DNA of 64,000 nt. Source: Moringa oleifera (lineage: Eukaryota > Streptophyta > Magnoliopsida > Brassicales > Moringaceae). The notes below the pieces were generated by a model. It had not been told where the DNA came from. It saw nothing but the letters and a program-made list of their open reading frames with translations, and searched no databases. Shown one piece after another: positions 12,801-25,059 of the stretch (positions within the stretch are counted from its first letter, which is position 1; the number at the start of each line of letters is the position of its first letter). Position numbers and translations under genes: made by a program. The stretch lies in contig JAJFZO010000028.1 in NCBI GenBank assembly GCA_021397835.1, forward strand, positions 3,767,501 to 3,831,500, read 5' to 3'.

Positions 12801-14259
12801 AAATTTCCCTAATTTTCTTTTTTTTTTTCCTCGACTTTGTTGGTATATATCCTTGAGACAACCAATCATTCTTTTTAGTTTAGATGTTATATTGACCAAA
12901 CACTCCTATAATTTCTTGCAAAACCATGCTTAAAAGAGAGTATTGAAGCTAAGAAGCAATTTCCTATGGGTAGATGCTAAAGGTGTTGATTACCCTTTTA
13001 ATCAAGCATAATAATAAAGCATTTACGGGCACCTAACTTATGCCTTATTCCCATCAAAATCAGATGTTTAATTCCAATACCTAGTTAATGATCATCAAGC
13101 GACTTTCAATACAGTGGTGTGGATGACATAAAATCCAAGTGATCTTCCTCAGTAAGGGAATTCTAAGCAGCCTTTATATGTTCACATTATGTGTGCCACT
13201 CAGCTGTTACTTTCTCATCAGCCTTTTGACATCACCTCGAGAGTCATGTTATGAAGTCTGATAAGTGCTTCTGCATAGCAATTATAGTTCATTTTTCTTT
13301 TCTGCTTCTTAGCTCATAAAGGGTGGCCAGAGATCATACTGACCTCCTTTAACTTTTCCATATTCCTTCTCTTTTATCCAAATTAAAGTTGCCCAGGTAT
13401 TCCAACCTTATACTTTAAACGCATGTAGCTTAACATTGCCCATTAGGTTGAAAAGATTATGCTTAGCGCCCTCAATCTTTCAAAGTAACTAATTTACTAA
13501 ATCAAAACATTCGCATTGATAATTGATATATAGGTCAAGATCAGTCCAATCAAATACAAAGCTACCACTTCACACAAACTGATTTGGACCAATTAATTAA
13601 AATGATCTACGTGATATTATTATACTAGTTCAACTCGGATTTAGCAGCTCGAATTTGCCGAACTTGTTATTACAGCTCATCCTAAATCTAACGTGTCCAT
13701 ATCTTTGTGGTTGCCTTATTAAGCTAAATTCTCTTATGATCTTCAAATTAACTACAAATCAATTAAGAAACTCTTATATTCTATGCTTAAAAATTGATGC
13801 ACTACCTCTCACAATGCTTATAAAAAGCACAAACATCATTCATTTATACTTTTAATATGTAAGTAAAAATTAAAATACTAATTTCAGTATTGAAATTTCT
13901 CCTCTTTTGCAAGTCTCACACTATAAGAGAATCAAAATTTTTTGACGAAAATTGAAATGGAATTTTTTAAGCTCCCAATCCCTTTGACGGTTTGTGGAGG
14001 TACAATAAGAGTTCGGAATTTTAGCCAAAACAACTTTGTTTTTTGGTAATTTAACTATTTGTGGAGGTAAAATAAGAGTTCCGAGTTTTGTCGACGTTGT
14101 AAAAGGTATAAGCTATCTATATTCTATTTTTCTATCAACATTCATTGATTCGTGGTGAATGCAATTGAAATAAAATTTGATCGGATCGTATCAACATTCA
14201 GATAAGTGTGCCAATTCTCAATTGTTATTTTGGTGATCTTAATTACTCATAGATGAATT
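9866..14259. other. Host spacer upstream of the DUF761 gene, no gene seen
   Basis: This 4.4-kb stretch has moderately balanced composition and stop codons in all frames at short intervals. The longest frames (11499-11744 minus, 12598-12933 plus) have no recognisable motif and low-complexity phenylalanine-rich translations from poly-T tracts. I found no tRNA-like fold, terminal repeat or retroelement motif. It may contain distal regulatory DNA of the DUF761 gene. Confidence 0.5.
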
Positions 14260-14596
14260 CACTATTATAAAAAAGGTATTTTATGATGGACATTACCCTC
14301 ATAAAAGGGCTTTTATGATGGTCAATAAAGTGATATTAAATATATTATATGATGATTTTTATTGGCTTTCATACAATGATCAATACTCATCATCAATTTA
14401 TGATGGCATTAAAAATCGTTATAATAAATTTTATGATGATCTTTAAAAATCGTCATAAAAACTATCATAAACAGTGTTTTTAAAAATCATTATAAAAATT
14501 TTATGACGATCATTTTATGACAGTTTTAAATAATTAATGATAATTTTTTAATACTATCATAAAGTATTGTCATTAAAAATATATTTTATATTAGTG
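14260..14596. mobile_element. CACTA-like MITE with ATT target duplication
   Basis: The left end reads CACTATTATAAAAAA and the right end finishes TTTTATATTAGTG, a degenerate inverted pair with the CACTA/TAGTG termini preserved. ATT flanks both sides (14257-14259 and 14597-14599), matching the 3-bp target duplication. The 337-bp interior repeats TTTATGATGATC-like and AAAATCGTCATAAA-like motifs, the same subterminal motif as in the other CACTA elements here. There is no coding capacity. It is more diverged than the 98-1445 element, so it is probably older. Confidence 0.85.
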
Positions 14597-14599
14597 ATT

Positions 14600-17500
14600 C
14601 AAAAGAAATAATATATTGTTTAATAGTGTTGTTTATGGATTCTATTTGTCATGCATTTTAAAATGAATTTCGAAGATTGAGAAATAAAAAGATGCTCATT
14701 CTTAATAAAATATTCTTTGAGTTTTGGAAGGAAGGATTCATGCAGGTGTGAAATCTAAACTTACATCATAAAATGTGTATAGAAAATTTAAAGAGTGACA
14801 AATTTTGTGGATTCAAGATTGAAAATTTGCTTTAAAATGTTTTGAGTCGAGAGATACATTAGGTGTGAAATTACAAAACTCTTGCTTTGCATGCACATAA
14901 TCATATTTAGTCACTTTCAACTCTCCAATGTGTTCCAATATTATAGCATTTTCCCCCTTAATTAATTGGTAGATAATCACACCAGAACCGAACCTTTGGA
15001 GAAGTATAGCCACTTGCTTTTGTTTATTTTCTATTTTTTAATTTTTTTTCAAAAATAATTTTTATTTGATAATTATACCGATTTTCAACTAATTGATTTT
15101 ATTTCAAAGAGATTTTAAATTTCGTCCTAACACCCACACTACATGATGAACATAGGACTAATCCCTATTCGAGTCGAATATGATCACGAAGATGGCAAAT
15201 TTCTTCCTTAAGTTGTAGCATTCTTAGGGCTCAAACTTATAAACCTCTAATTGAACTAAAAGATCGGTGTTATCTCATCTAAGCATCTTGAGTCAACATA
15301 TATGCTTGCATAATTAAATTTTAAAGAAAATCTCACCTTTTTCTTTGACAAGGTAAGCTTCATGCATGCATCAAGCTGTTTGATGATTGTAAAGCTGGTT
15401 CATAAGCTACCTACTCACCCTTTCGATGGAAATTGGATTATTGTTACTCAAAGGAGAAAGGACCCTTAATCATTGACAGCTCTCATCCTCATCTCCATCA
15501 ATCATTTGCACATGGGAGGCCCAACGACAAATCTTACATGATATAATCCATATCGCCACATCGTTTTCATCAATGGATTCAGTGGTTCGGTGCACATGAA
15601 TGCGTGATTAGTATGACCTGTGTGTGCATCAACACATGACCTATATTGTGTACAAACAGAAATGTATTACCAAATGAGCAAGTAGATGTGAAACAGACCC
15701 TTAAGGAGCTGTGGAACAACAAAATGTTTTATTTAGTCAACATTATGCATGTTAGTCTAATATATACAATGACTTTCAGTGTTCAAATTACACTCAGTAC
15801 AGAACACCATGACCAATTAATGGAGATTGCAGGATCTTACCTGAACCTCTCTTGAAATAATTAAGAAAGCACAGTCACTAATGATACTTGATCCGACTAC
15901 TTTTTAGTTGTTGATGCTACACCATATTTATGGACATAACAATATATCTTAATTAAGTAAATGCTGAAAGTTGATGTGATCTTCAATCTTACAATATATT
16001 ATTTGTTTTATTTAGAGTTATATAATTTAATTTTTTTAAAAGTTACTTTACAATTATAACTTTGGTTCTTCACTTTACAAATTAAAAATATTATGTAACT
16101 GGTGATGTTACTTTGAAAATTAAAATAGGAGGATAAGAGGTCCTGGAAAGCCTTTTGTTTCATTTTCATCTTTTCCAATTTCCTTTTGGATCAGTTTCCT
16201 AGATGAAAATGTTAGGTCTATTTGTCAGGCCTGTTTACTTGTTGGACCTATGCCTTTGGCCCATTACAATCTAGAACCAACTTAGCCCAACCTTAGATAA
16301 GACATTGACCAGAGCCAACAAATCTCTATGGTCCCTTAAACTCAATCACTACAAAGCATATATCTCTTTGTTTTTATTTTTCTAAGAACATCACACTTCT
16401 TACCAAGAGAAATCCATTAATAGATGAATAGGCATCTCTTTATTTTTAACATTTTTATTTTTTTCCTTAAAAAATTCTCACAAGCACGTCAATATCTATG
16501 GATATGTTACAAGCTTTAAAAGACCTAAACACTTTCTCTTTCTCATTTTCTTTTCGCAACTGCTCCTTTTTTATTTTTCATTTTTGACCTTTGCTCAAAT
16601 CTTTTTATTGTATTGTAAATTTGATCAGTTATTAACCTATAGTTTCGTTTCTTATGCAAGTAACCTTTCACAAACAAAAAGATAAATTATTTTATAATAT
16701 TTATTATTTCTAAAATTATTAAAATTATTTAAAATGAGTTTAAAGAATTCATAAAACTATAAGAAGTTGTTCATATGCTTTTCATGGATTTTCAAAATAA
16801 AAAACTACCGTGTAATGTGTAAAATATTTTCCATTTGAGTGATAGGTTTTCCTAACAGAATTTTTATTTGTTTTCTATTATATTTTAGAGTATAAGAAAT
16901 TATAAAAAAATCTTAATTATAATAAAAAATTTTAAATCTATTTATTGTTTTGTTTTGAATATTATTATTTATTTTCATTGTTTTTGTTATATTATTATTA
17001 AATTTATTAAATTAATATTCTTATTGTTTTTATTTTGTAATATTTCTATGTATAAAATAAAAGTTGTAAAGTATGATATGATAAGAGTCCATATTATTAA
17101 CACAATAACCCTATTGTGAAGCTGTCATATGAAAGTAAAATATAGAACTTAAATTTTTTTTCCTTTCATTTAATGCTTGTTGGTGTTTCAAAAGTATTTT
17201 TCCTAAGTTTCGGAGAGGGAGATGCATCTGGGGTTGACATATAGTGTGACCTGTACGATACATTGGCTCATTTGGGATTTTTTCATTTTTTTCTCTTAAT
17301 AGAGATATCCTCCATTTCATCCAAAAAAAATTTAATTGAATTATCAAAAATTTATAACATAAAATGCAATGAAATGTAATTAGATCTAATTAATTAATAT
17401 TTTCAATTTGAATAATTTATGATTGACTTGGTTGAACCAATAAAATGAGCATTTTATCAAAAAAACAAAATGGTAATATACCTATGATTATCACTTATAT

Positions 17501-18040
17501 TACAAATGAGTTATTTATACACAAATTCTAAACAGGAATGATCTCAAAGTGTTAATCAATCGAATAATATTATTAATATGTTAAATATTTGGCAGAAGAC
17601 ATGAAGAAAATAAATTTTAAAAAAAAAAAACTTAGCAAAAAGACACGGTATTTAGTTCATTTGTTGCCCTATATGTGAAATCAAAATCGAGTACATTTTC
17701 ATATGGAGTAAAGCATAAACCAACAAATAAATTGAATATAAAATTGAAAAAATTCATTCAAAGACAAGAAAATGACATTTCAATTTGGGTAGGATCTTGA
17801 TTGAGAAAGAAAAAAACAACAATATTTAAGTTTTCTCACCTTATACTTCTTCTGCCTTCTTTCTTTATCTCTCTCTAAGTCCTCATTTATTTTTCTTTTT
17901 TCCAAAAAGAAATCTTGGGAGAGTTTGTTTTTCCTTTTTTATAGCATTTACATGGTTTGATCTTTAATGGCTTAACGTCTTTATCTTTTCGATCGTCTTT
18001 TAATTTAAATGATCCCTTTAGTTTTTTATACATGATTCGT
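14600..18040. other. AT-rich spacer, no gene seen
   Basis: No coding block, RNA gene or terminal repeat is recognisable. Composition swings between host-like (about 15100-16350) and very AT-rich (about 16670-17100). The open frames at 14813-15013 (-), 15646-15855 (+) and 17111-17347 (-) are short and match no family I know. Confidence 0.5.
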
Positions 18041-18114
18041 TATTTATGATCTAACTCTTTAGCCATTTTGGTTGACGCTCACCACTATCAACTATTTTAT
18101 TATTCTTTGCTTTT

Positions 18115-18530
18115 ATGGTTCAACACTTCTATCATTATGGTTTTCTTCTCTTAGCGTTGGTCATTCTGCCATTCACGGTATGCCTTTTTGTCCTCCATGG
18201 TTTGCCTCTTATGGCTTTAGTTACTTTATCATTCAGGGTTTGCCTATTCGGCTTCTGTAGTTTGCCCTTTCTTTTTGACTTTCATGGTTTACTTCTTCTT
18301 GTGATTTATTTTTTCGGCTTCTGTGGTTTGTCTTCTCTAGCTTTGGCCACTTTACCATTTGTGGTTTACCCATTCAACTTTTGTGGTTTGCCTATTCTGG
18401 CTTTAGTCACTTCGTCTTTTGTAGTTTGGCTTTTCAACTTTTATTATTTGCCTCTATTTGGCTATATTTTTCTTTTTTTGGATATGCTTTCCCTTTACAT
18501 TTATTCTTATATGCATATCTTTTTTTTTTT
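18115..18530. repeat. Imperfect minisatellite, about 60-66 bp unit
   Basis: Units resembling 'ggtttgcctattcggcttct' recur about six or seven times, with paired motifs such as GGCTTTAGTCACTT and TTTGTGGTTTG. Because the unit is near a multiple of three, one frame stays open for 145 codons (18115-18552) and gives a repetitive hydrophobic translation; I do not call it a gene. The array lies just downstream of the minus-strand Ty3/gypsy pol remnant. Tandem repeats in that position are common in plant Tat/Ogre-type elements. Confidence 0.75.
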
Positions 18531-18579
18531 TTTGAAAAAAGGTATATCGTGATTAAGTCAAAACAGACATGAGATGGAT

Positions 18580-20760
18580 GCCTAGGAAATACCTATATTT
18601 CATTGAGTTTTTTAATAAGTAGTGTGAAGGCTAAAGTTACTAATAGTACATTTTCAAGTTCTTTGATCTCCATATATGGTATTTCTTTTCCTTCCAAAGT
18701 GGTTAGCCTATATATGCTTACTTTTACCATCAGTTTAACTTGATAAGGTCCATTTAATTTGGGGTAGCTTCCTTGGTGTCTTCATTAGCTTTGAGACACT
18801 TGCCTTTCTCATCACTAGATCCCCTTATGAAAACTTTCTTTTGTTGACCCGTTGAATGTAAAGCCTTGCTAATTGTTCTTTGTAGGCTCCGACTTTACCC
18901 CAACTTGGTCTTTATGCTCTTCAAAGAGATCTAAGTTTGCCCAGAGTTTTTGCTCATTGTTTTTCCCATTGTAGCTCACACATGGTATAAATTCATCCCT
19001 ATCTCAATCGGCAAAACCCTTCGATGTCAAAAATAAGGGAGAACGAGGTTTACCTATTGTGCTTCTAGTTGTAGTTTGGCATGCCTATGGAATGCTGTGA
19101 AGTTTTTTGGCCCAAGCTTCATTTGCATTATTGAACCTCATCTAAAAGGCTTGTCGAATTGTCCCATTCATTACCTCCACCTAATCGTTAACTTACGAGT
19201 GTCCTATCGAGATGAACCTTAACTTAATCTAAAACTTTTCACAGTTTTTAATGAATTTGATAGCACAAAAAATGATTCTCATTGTTGATGATCATTGCTT
19301 TGGGATGCTGAAATGAGAAATGATGGATTTTCTTGTGAAATCCCATATTTTGAAGATAGTGATAATTGGTATTCACTTCAACCTCCACCCAATTTATGAA
19401 AAAGTCTATAGCCACCATTACAAACTTTTTTTGTTTGGTGATCATTGGGAATGGTCCCAGTAAATCCAGTCCCCATTATATGAATGACCGCGGGTTAAGT
19501 TAATCAATGTGGTCAGGCCGTTAACCAACGATGTAAATGTTTGACACTTCTTGCACTTTTTCACATGTTTACTCATTTCTTCCTTCAGGGTAGGCTAATA
19601 GTACCATTGTCTAAGTATTTTATACATTAGAGAACATGCACTGATATTCGTACTACACACCTCTTCATGTACCTCGGCTAGGGCATATTATTGCTTTTTT
19701 AGGCCAAACAACAAAAAAGTGGGAGAAAAAAGATTTTTTGTAAAGTTGTTGGACCATTAAAATAAATCTGGCAGAATGAACATGCACTATTTTAGTCTCC
19801 ATTTTATTTTGCAAAAGTTTTTTGTCCTTTAGAAATCAATAAAATTAGGTCATTTAATTCTTTAATGCATCCACTGGCATGACACTCCACTTATCAATGC
19901 TTGGGAATTTCAACATTTTCATCATTGCATTCTCATAGTGGCCATCATTTATTGTTGCTAATTTTGATAGAGCATTTGCTTAGGTGTTTTCCTTTTTTTG
20001 AGTCAATTGATGTTGAATTGTTCAAACTTTTTGGTAAAATGCTAGACTTTTTATAGATACTTGAGCATATGTTTTTCTTTAGTTTCTTATTCCCCTAGCA
20101 TCTGCTTTACAACTAATTAGGAGTCATTATTAACTTTTATTCTACTTACTTGTAGTTCTTTAGCCAATTGCAAGCTTGCCAAGAACAAAGAACTCTAGTT
20201 TGATAGCGTAATAGTATTTTGAGCCTTCAGGCCTTACAAGAGGATCCTAGCCCACTCTCTAATTTCCTCGCTGGACTATCAACTCATAGCTCCTATTGGC
20301 TTTGATCATGGTCATCTTCCTTCTAAGGGTTCATTTTCTCTTGGTGAACCTCTTTGGCCTCTGTCTTATATGGCATCAAGGGGTTTGGTTGCCAGTGGTT
20401 AGTTATAGTGCACTCAACGATGAAGTTTGCTAATACTTGCACTTTGATGGTTGTTCTTGACTTGTATCAAATGTCAAATTCTCTAAGTTTTACTGACCAC
20501 TTCATCATTCTATCGAAGATGTCTGAACTGTTGAGGATCAAGCATACGATTGGTCTATGTTGATGATAATTAAGTGTACCTGAAAGTATGGTTTTAACTC
20601 CCTGGCCATTACCATAAGCACAAAAGTGACTTTTTCTAGCTTAAGGTATCTAACCTTCAAGCTTTGGAGAACCTTGCTCAGATAGTACACCAACTTTTGA
20701 CCCTTACCTTCCATCCTTAAAAAGATGACGCTCCTTGCTTCTTCGATCACTACCATTTAC
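18580..20760 (-). pseudogene. Decayed Ty3/gypsy pol, minus strand (RT-RNase H, integrase)
   Basis: On the minus strand the blocks run in the expected order. At 20756-20538 is the RT/RNase H junction with KLVYYLSKVLQSLKVRYLKL and RELKPYFQVHLI. RNase H continues to about 20390 with MMKWSVKLREFDI and a VLANFIVE-like end. The integrase core appears at 19445-19248 as KKFVMVAIDFFINWVEVE, and the downstream integrase part (about 19130-18760) has an ENLDLFEE-like block. Stops and frameshifts break all domains. The motif style fits non-chromovirus Ty3/gypsy (Tat/Ogre-like) elements. No LTR pair or primer site was found, so it is a truncated fossil. Confidence 0.8.
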
Positions 20761-21394
20761 AAATGTAAATCTTCATGCTGCTCTAGTCTCTAATTGTCCA
20801 TGGCTTGCCATCTTGGTGATTGCAGAGACTAATTGTGGTATCAGGCATACCTTTACCTTATATGTTTGTCTCCCATATAAAGATGGATTTATACACCCAA
20901 ACTTAGAGGTTGAAAACATATTAGAATCTTTGCTTTGACTTCATCTTTCTATTGCCAAACAAATGGAGTTACTTAGTTATATTAGAAAGAGCCATGGAAT
21001 TCTCCATTCTCTTTTTTATTTCTTTATAGAATCTTCATTTCCCATGAATTTTTTTTTTATTTGAGGTCACGTTCTTCTTAAAAATAAGAAAAACCGTGAA
21101 GCCCTATTATCCCTCTTTGTTTTGACTTCTTACCCTTAGAAATCTTCTTCATGTTTCTATGATGTTTTCTTTTGATATTTTCTCTGTTTTCAAATAATAA
21201 GAAGCTTTAGAAATAGGAAGATCTTATTTAGTTCTCCTCCTTTTAGTGTTTTCTTTTAAAAATTGGTGGTGTTTTCTGATTTAGTATTCTTCAGGATTAA
21301 TTAATGAAAATGGATTACTTTTTTCCATTCTTATACAGAGCCCATGTTCTTAAATCCATTTATGCATTTCTTAAAATCAATTCACACTATCAAG
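20761..21394. other. Spacer upstream of the Ty3/gypsy remnant, nothing recognised
   Basis: It could be the remains of the protease or gag part of the minus-strand element, but I could not match any motif. From 21000 it becomes T-rich. Confidence 0.35.
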
Positions 21395-21745
21395 AGATAT
21401 TAGGAAGGATATTAGGTCTAATACGCCCTAGCAGAATTGACTTGCTAACAAAACAGACTTACTAAGGGAAGATTTCCCTAACTTTATATATTAGATGATG
21501 ATATTATCACAAACTAATATAAAACTCTAATTCACCCCTCTTATGCACAATATGGATCATGTCGTATAGTTGCAAACAAATAGATATTAGAAGGATCCAA
21601 CATTGCAAAACTATATGTTACTCAATACATATTAAAAAGGATATTGAGCCTAATTCACCTTAATAAAATTGACTTGTTAGAGGAAGATTATCCTTACCTT
21701 ATATATTAGATTGCAAGATTATCATTAACCAATTTAGGACTCTAA
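21395..21745. repeat. Diverged direct duplication, about 240 bp apart
   Basis: Two copies of a roughly 110-145 bp segment lie at about 21395-21540 and 21635-21745. Shared blocks include GGATATTRRGYCTAAT, an AATTGACTTG block and CTTATATATTAGAT. They look like pieces of a dispersed repeat or of diverged LTRs; nothing coding lies between them. Confidence 0.55.
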
Positions 21746-24200
21746 CAAGAGGAAAGCTTCTTTTCGTTGTTTGTTTTTAACAGTTAACTAAAACCCTTAT
21801 CTTCCTATAATATAGAAAGAAAACTAACCATATCCTTCAATGACCACCTCATGCTTCTAAGCATTTTGTGTTTGTAAATCAAAGAGAACATCTTTACTTA
21901 TGCCTTTCTCATTCAAGACCTAATTGAGTTTTGACAAGGAGAACATGGAAAGGAAGAGATTTGACGACTTGGAGTAATGGTCGATGATTTTGGAGTCTAA
22001 GAATGTGAAGACTTGGGAAGCATCGAGGGATGATAAAAAGGAGTGGACTGCTAAAGGAAAAGGCCATGTCTATAGAAAGCCTTGTGTAAAGCCTTGACTA
22101 TTGGCGCTCCCTCTTTTCTTTAGTAAAGGTCAAGAGCAAAAAGAAATAAAACAAATTAGTAAGTATGATTTAGAAGATCTTCTCAGTGAGCTTCATGTGC
22201 AATCGTTACAAGCTCGAAAGCAAGCCTTCGTATCTTTCTTCGCTGGCTCTCTCTCTCTTTTCATGTATATATGTACACTTGCATGCCGATATAAATTATG
22301 TAGTTACTAGGCATTGAAATTTCAAGACATTGAAATTTCAAGACATTGACCCATCTTAGATCCTAAATGTCAAATTTGAACTTATTTTTTATAAAATTAT
22401 TATATTATTATTTTTTAAATTTTTATATTAAATATATTTTTAATAAATATATTATATTATTAAAAAATTATGCCATTAAAAATATTTTATCTATATTTTT
22501 AAAATAAAATTAATATTTAGTATATAATTTTATTTTATTTAAATTATTAATAATATTTAAATATTTAATTAATAATATTATTATATATAATTACAAAATT
22601 ATTATTTAAAATATATAAAAAATTAGTGCTTTAAGATGCATTGATTGAGTATTATAATATCGTTATGATAATTTAAAAAATTAAATATTATAATATGTTA
22701 GTTGTTTTATTTTATTTTGCATCACTTATTTAATAAAATTTTAATATTTAAATTATTTATTTCGAATTACGATATCAAAAACTTGTCATGCATAAAAGCG
22801 TCATCAACTGATAAAAAGAATCAAGTAAAAATTATGAAAACATTGTTATAAAATTAAGTTGATAAATTATTAATTAAAAAATTATTAAAAATATAATTTA
22901 TAACAAAATATTTATTTATTTAAAATAAATAAATTAAATTTTAAATTATATTAATTATTTTATTATTTAAAATTTATTGATTAAATATTTTAATTGATAA
23001 TCATCATTTAATATTATTATAATAACATTTATAACATCAACTTGATGTAAATAAATTAAAAATAAAAAAATTAATGTTAAAATATTTCATTTAAATATTA
23101 AAATAATATTAAATTTGATATATAAAGGTAAAGATAATATTATAATATTTTTAAAGAGATACGAATGAAATAAGAGTTTTCTTCAATAGTATGTTTTTAC
23201 TTTTTTTTTTTTTGGTTGAAACTTTATTGACGTGTAGAGAGAGAAAGCCAAAATAAGTGATATCTATTTTTAATTTTTTGAAAAAAATGAAGCGACAAAG
23301 AAAACTTTACCCTTTCATTAATCTTCATTTTTTACTACATTAAGAGTTGAGATTTGTTTTATTTCTTATCGAAATATCAAAATTCATTTTGTCATTTCTT
23401 AAATAATAAAATTTAATTGATAACTAGAGATACACCGCGGTGTTTTTCGAAATATTTACTCTAAAAATTTTATTGCAATTAATTATAAGGTAGATAAATT
23501 CATAAAAAATGTTTTTTTTCTTTTCAATGTTTGTTATTTATAATTAAATTTAATTATCTTATATATTTATATAATTATTTTAAATTTTTTATATGTAAAT
23601 TTTCAATGATCTATATAAAAATTTAGATATTTCAAATATAAATTAAGTTTTCATTGATCTCACATAATTTTGGTAATTTAATTTTTTATGTAATAATGTG
23701 CGTATTTTAATAACAATCAAGAGTAACTAAAAAGTAGATTTAAAATATATTATTTTAATTTTAAAAAGAATTTGACGTAAGATTGGCAATCATATATTAA
23801 TGCTCTAAATTGATTAGATAAATTGCAAAACTTCAAAGAATTATAAATCAAAACAAAAACACCGATTGAAGTATTAAATTTTATGAAAATATAGTTTTTT
23901 TTTTCAATTATATTGATTACTTGCATCATCTTATTAATAATATGTATTAAAAAAATTTTAAAATTAAAAATAACAAAATCTTATTTATATTCAACTATAT
24001 TCTAAAAAAAAATAAACTAATTATCTTATCAATCGGAAAAATTTTGAAACTTGAATGCAAAAATTTAAATAATAATTTTGCATTCTAAAAATAGATTAAA
24101 TAAATAATACATTTTCATATAAAAACAATTAAAGGTCCATTTTTATTACTTCTCTTGTATCAGTCATGCATAGAGCTACCCTTGATCATAAAATATTATA
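21746..24200. other. Spacer becoming extremely AT-rich, one unplaced short frame
   Basis: At 22101-22310 a 69-codon plus-strand frame contains a protein-like block (YDLEDLLSELHVQSLQARKQ) that I cannot assign; it could be an exon fragment. A 16-bp direct repeat containing ATTGAAATTTCAAGAC occurs at 22313-22345. From 22380 onward the DNA is nearly all A and T with no other signal. Confidence 0.35.

Positions 24201-24204
<4 letters not shown>

Positions 24205-24248
<44 letters not shown>
24205..24248. repeat. (TA)n microsatellite
   Basis: A long uninterrupted TA run preceded by TATATATGTA. It is self-complementary and could extrude a hairpin. Confidence 0.95.
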
Positions 24249-24251
<3 letters not shown>

Positions 24252-25059
24252 TCACACAATAATACATATTAGCAACATAAATATATTTCATTATATTTTA
24301 AAATTTTTTACACATAATATGAAACAAAAAATAATAATTTTGGACTGATTTTAAGGTACCTAATGGATGCAAAAGCAAAATTATATATGTTTTTCCATAA
24401 TAATTTTTTGAATAAATGTTATTTTAAACTCTAAATATTATACTTTCTCTTCAATTAAACCCTAACTTTTAAAACATTTTTAAGTAATATTTATCTGTTA
24501 ATTTTATCTAAATTGAATCTTAGTGAAAATAATTATAAAAAATTAATAGTATTTTAATTTTTGAAATATATAAAAAATTGCTAAAATAGATTTTAAACTT
24601 TATTTCAATTTCATCCATCAAATTTGAATAAATTTTTAGTAAAATATAAATTTTTAAAATTTTGATAACATAAGCTTCTTGAAAAAATATTTTTAGTACT
24701 AAAAAAATTCTGATTTTTTTGTGATTGTCCGGAAATATTTCTTTACGTAAGTAAAAAATTTCAAGTCAAACTTCATTATAAAATATCTTTAATTTAAATA
24801 TTTTTAAATTTTAAATTTTTTAATAAAATTTAATCGTCAAGTTAATAACTTACAGTTTATTTAAAGATATTTTAATAGTTAAAATTTAATTAAAAAAATA
24901 AAAATCAATGTTTTAAATATATTTATCCTAATTTTTCATAATCTAAGTTAGTACAATGAGAAAATAAAACTCTCCTGCCATAAGTAGTATCATGACATTT
25001 CAAACTAATCATGTTAATGATTAGTAAGCTTTGGGGGAACCCTAGTCATAGCAACAGAT

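Noticed and set aside
18115..18552. 145-codon hydrophobic plus-strand frame
   Set aside because: It is produced by a minisatellite with a unit near a multiple of three; the translation repeats in step with the DNA units.
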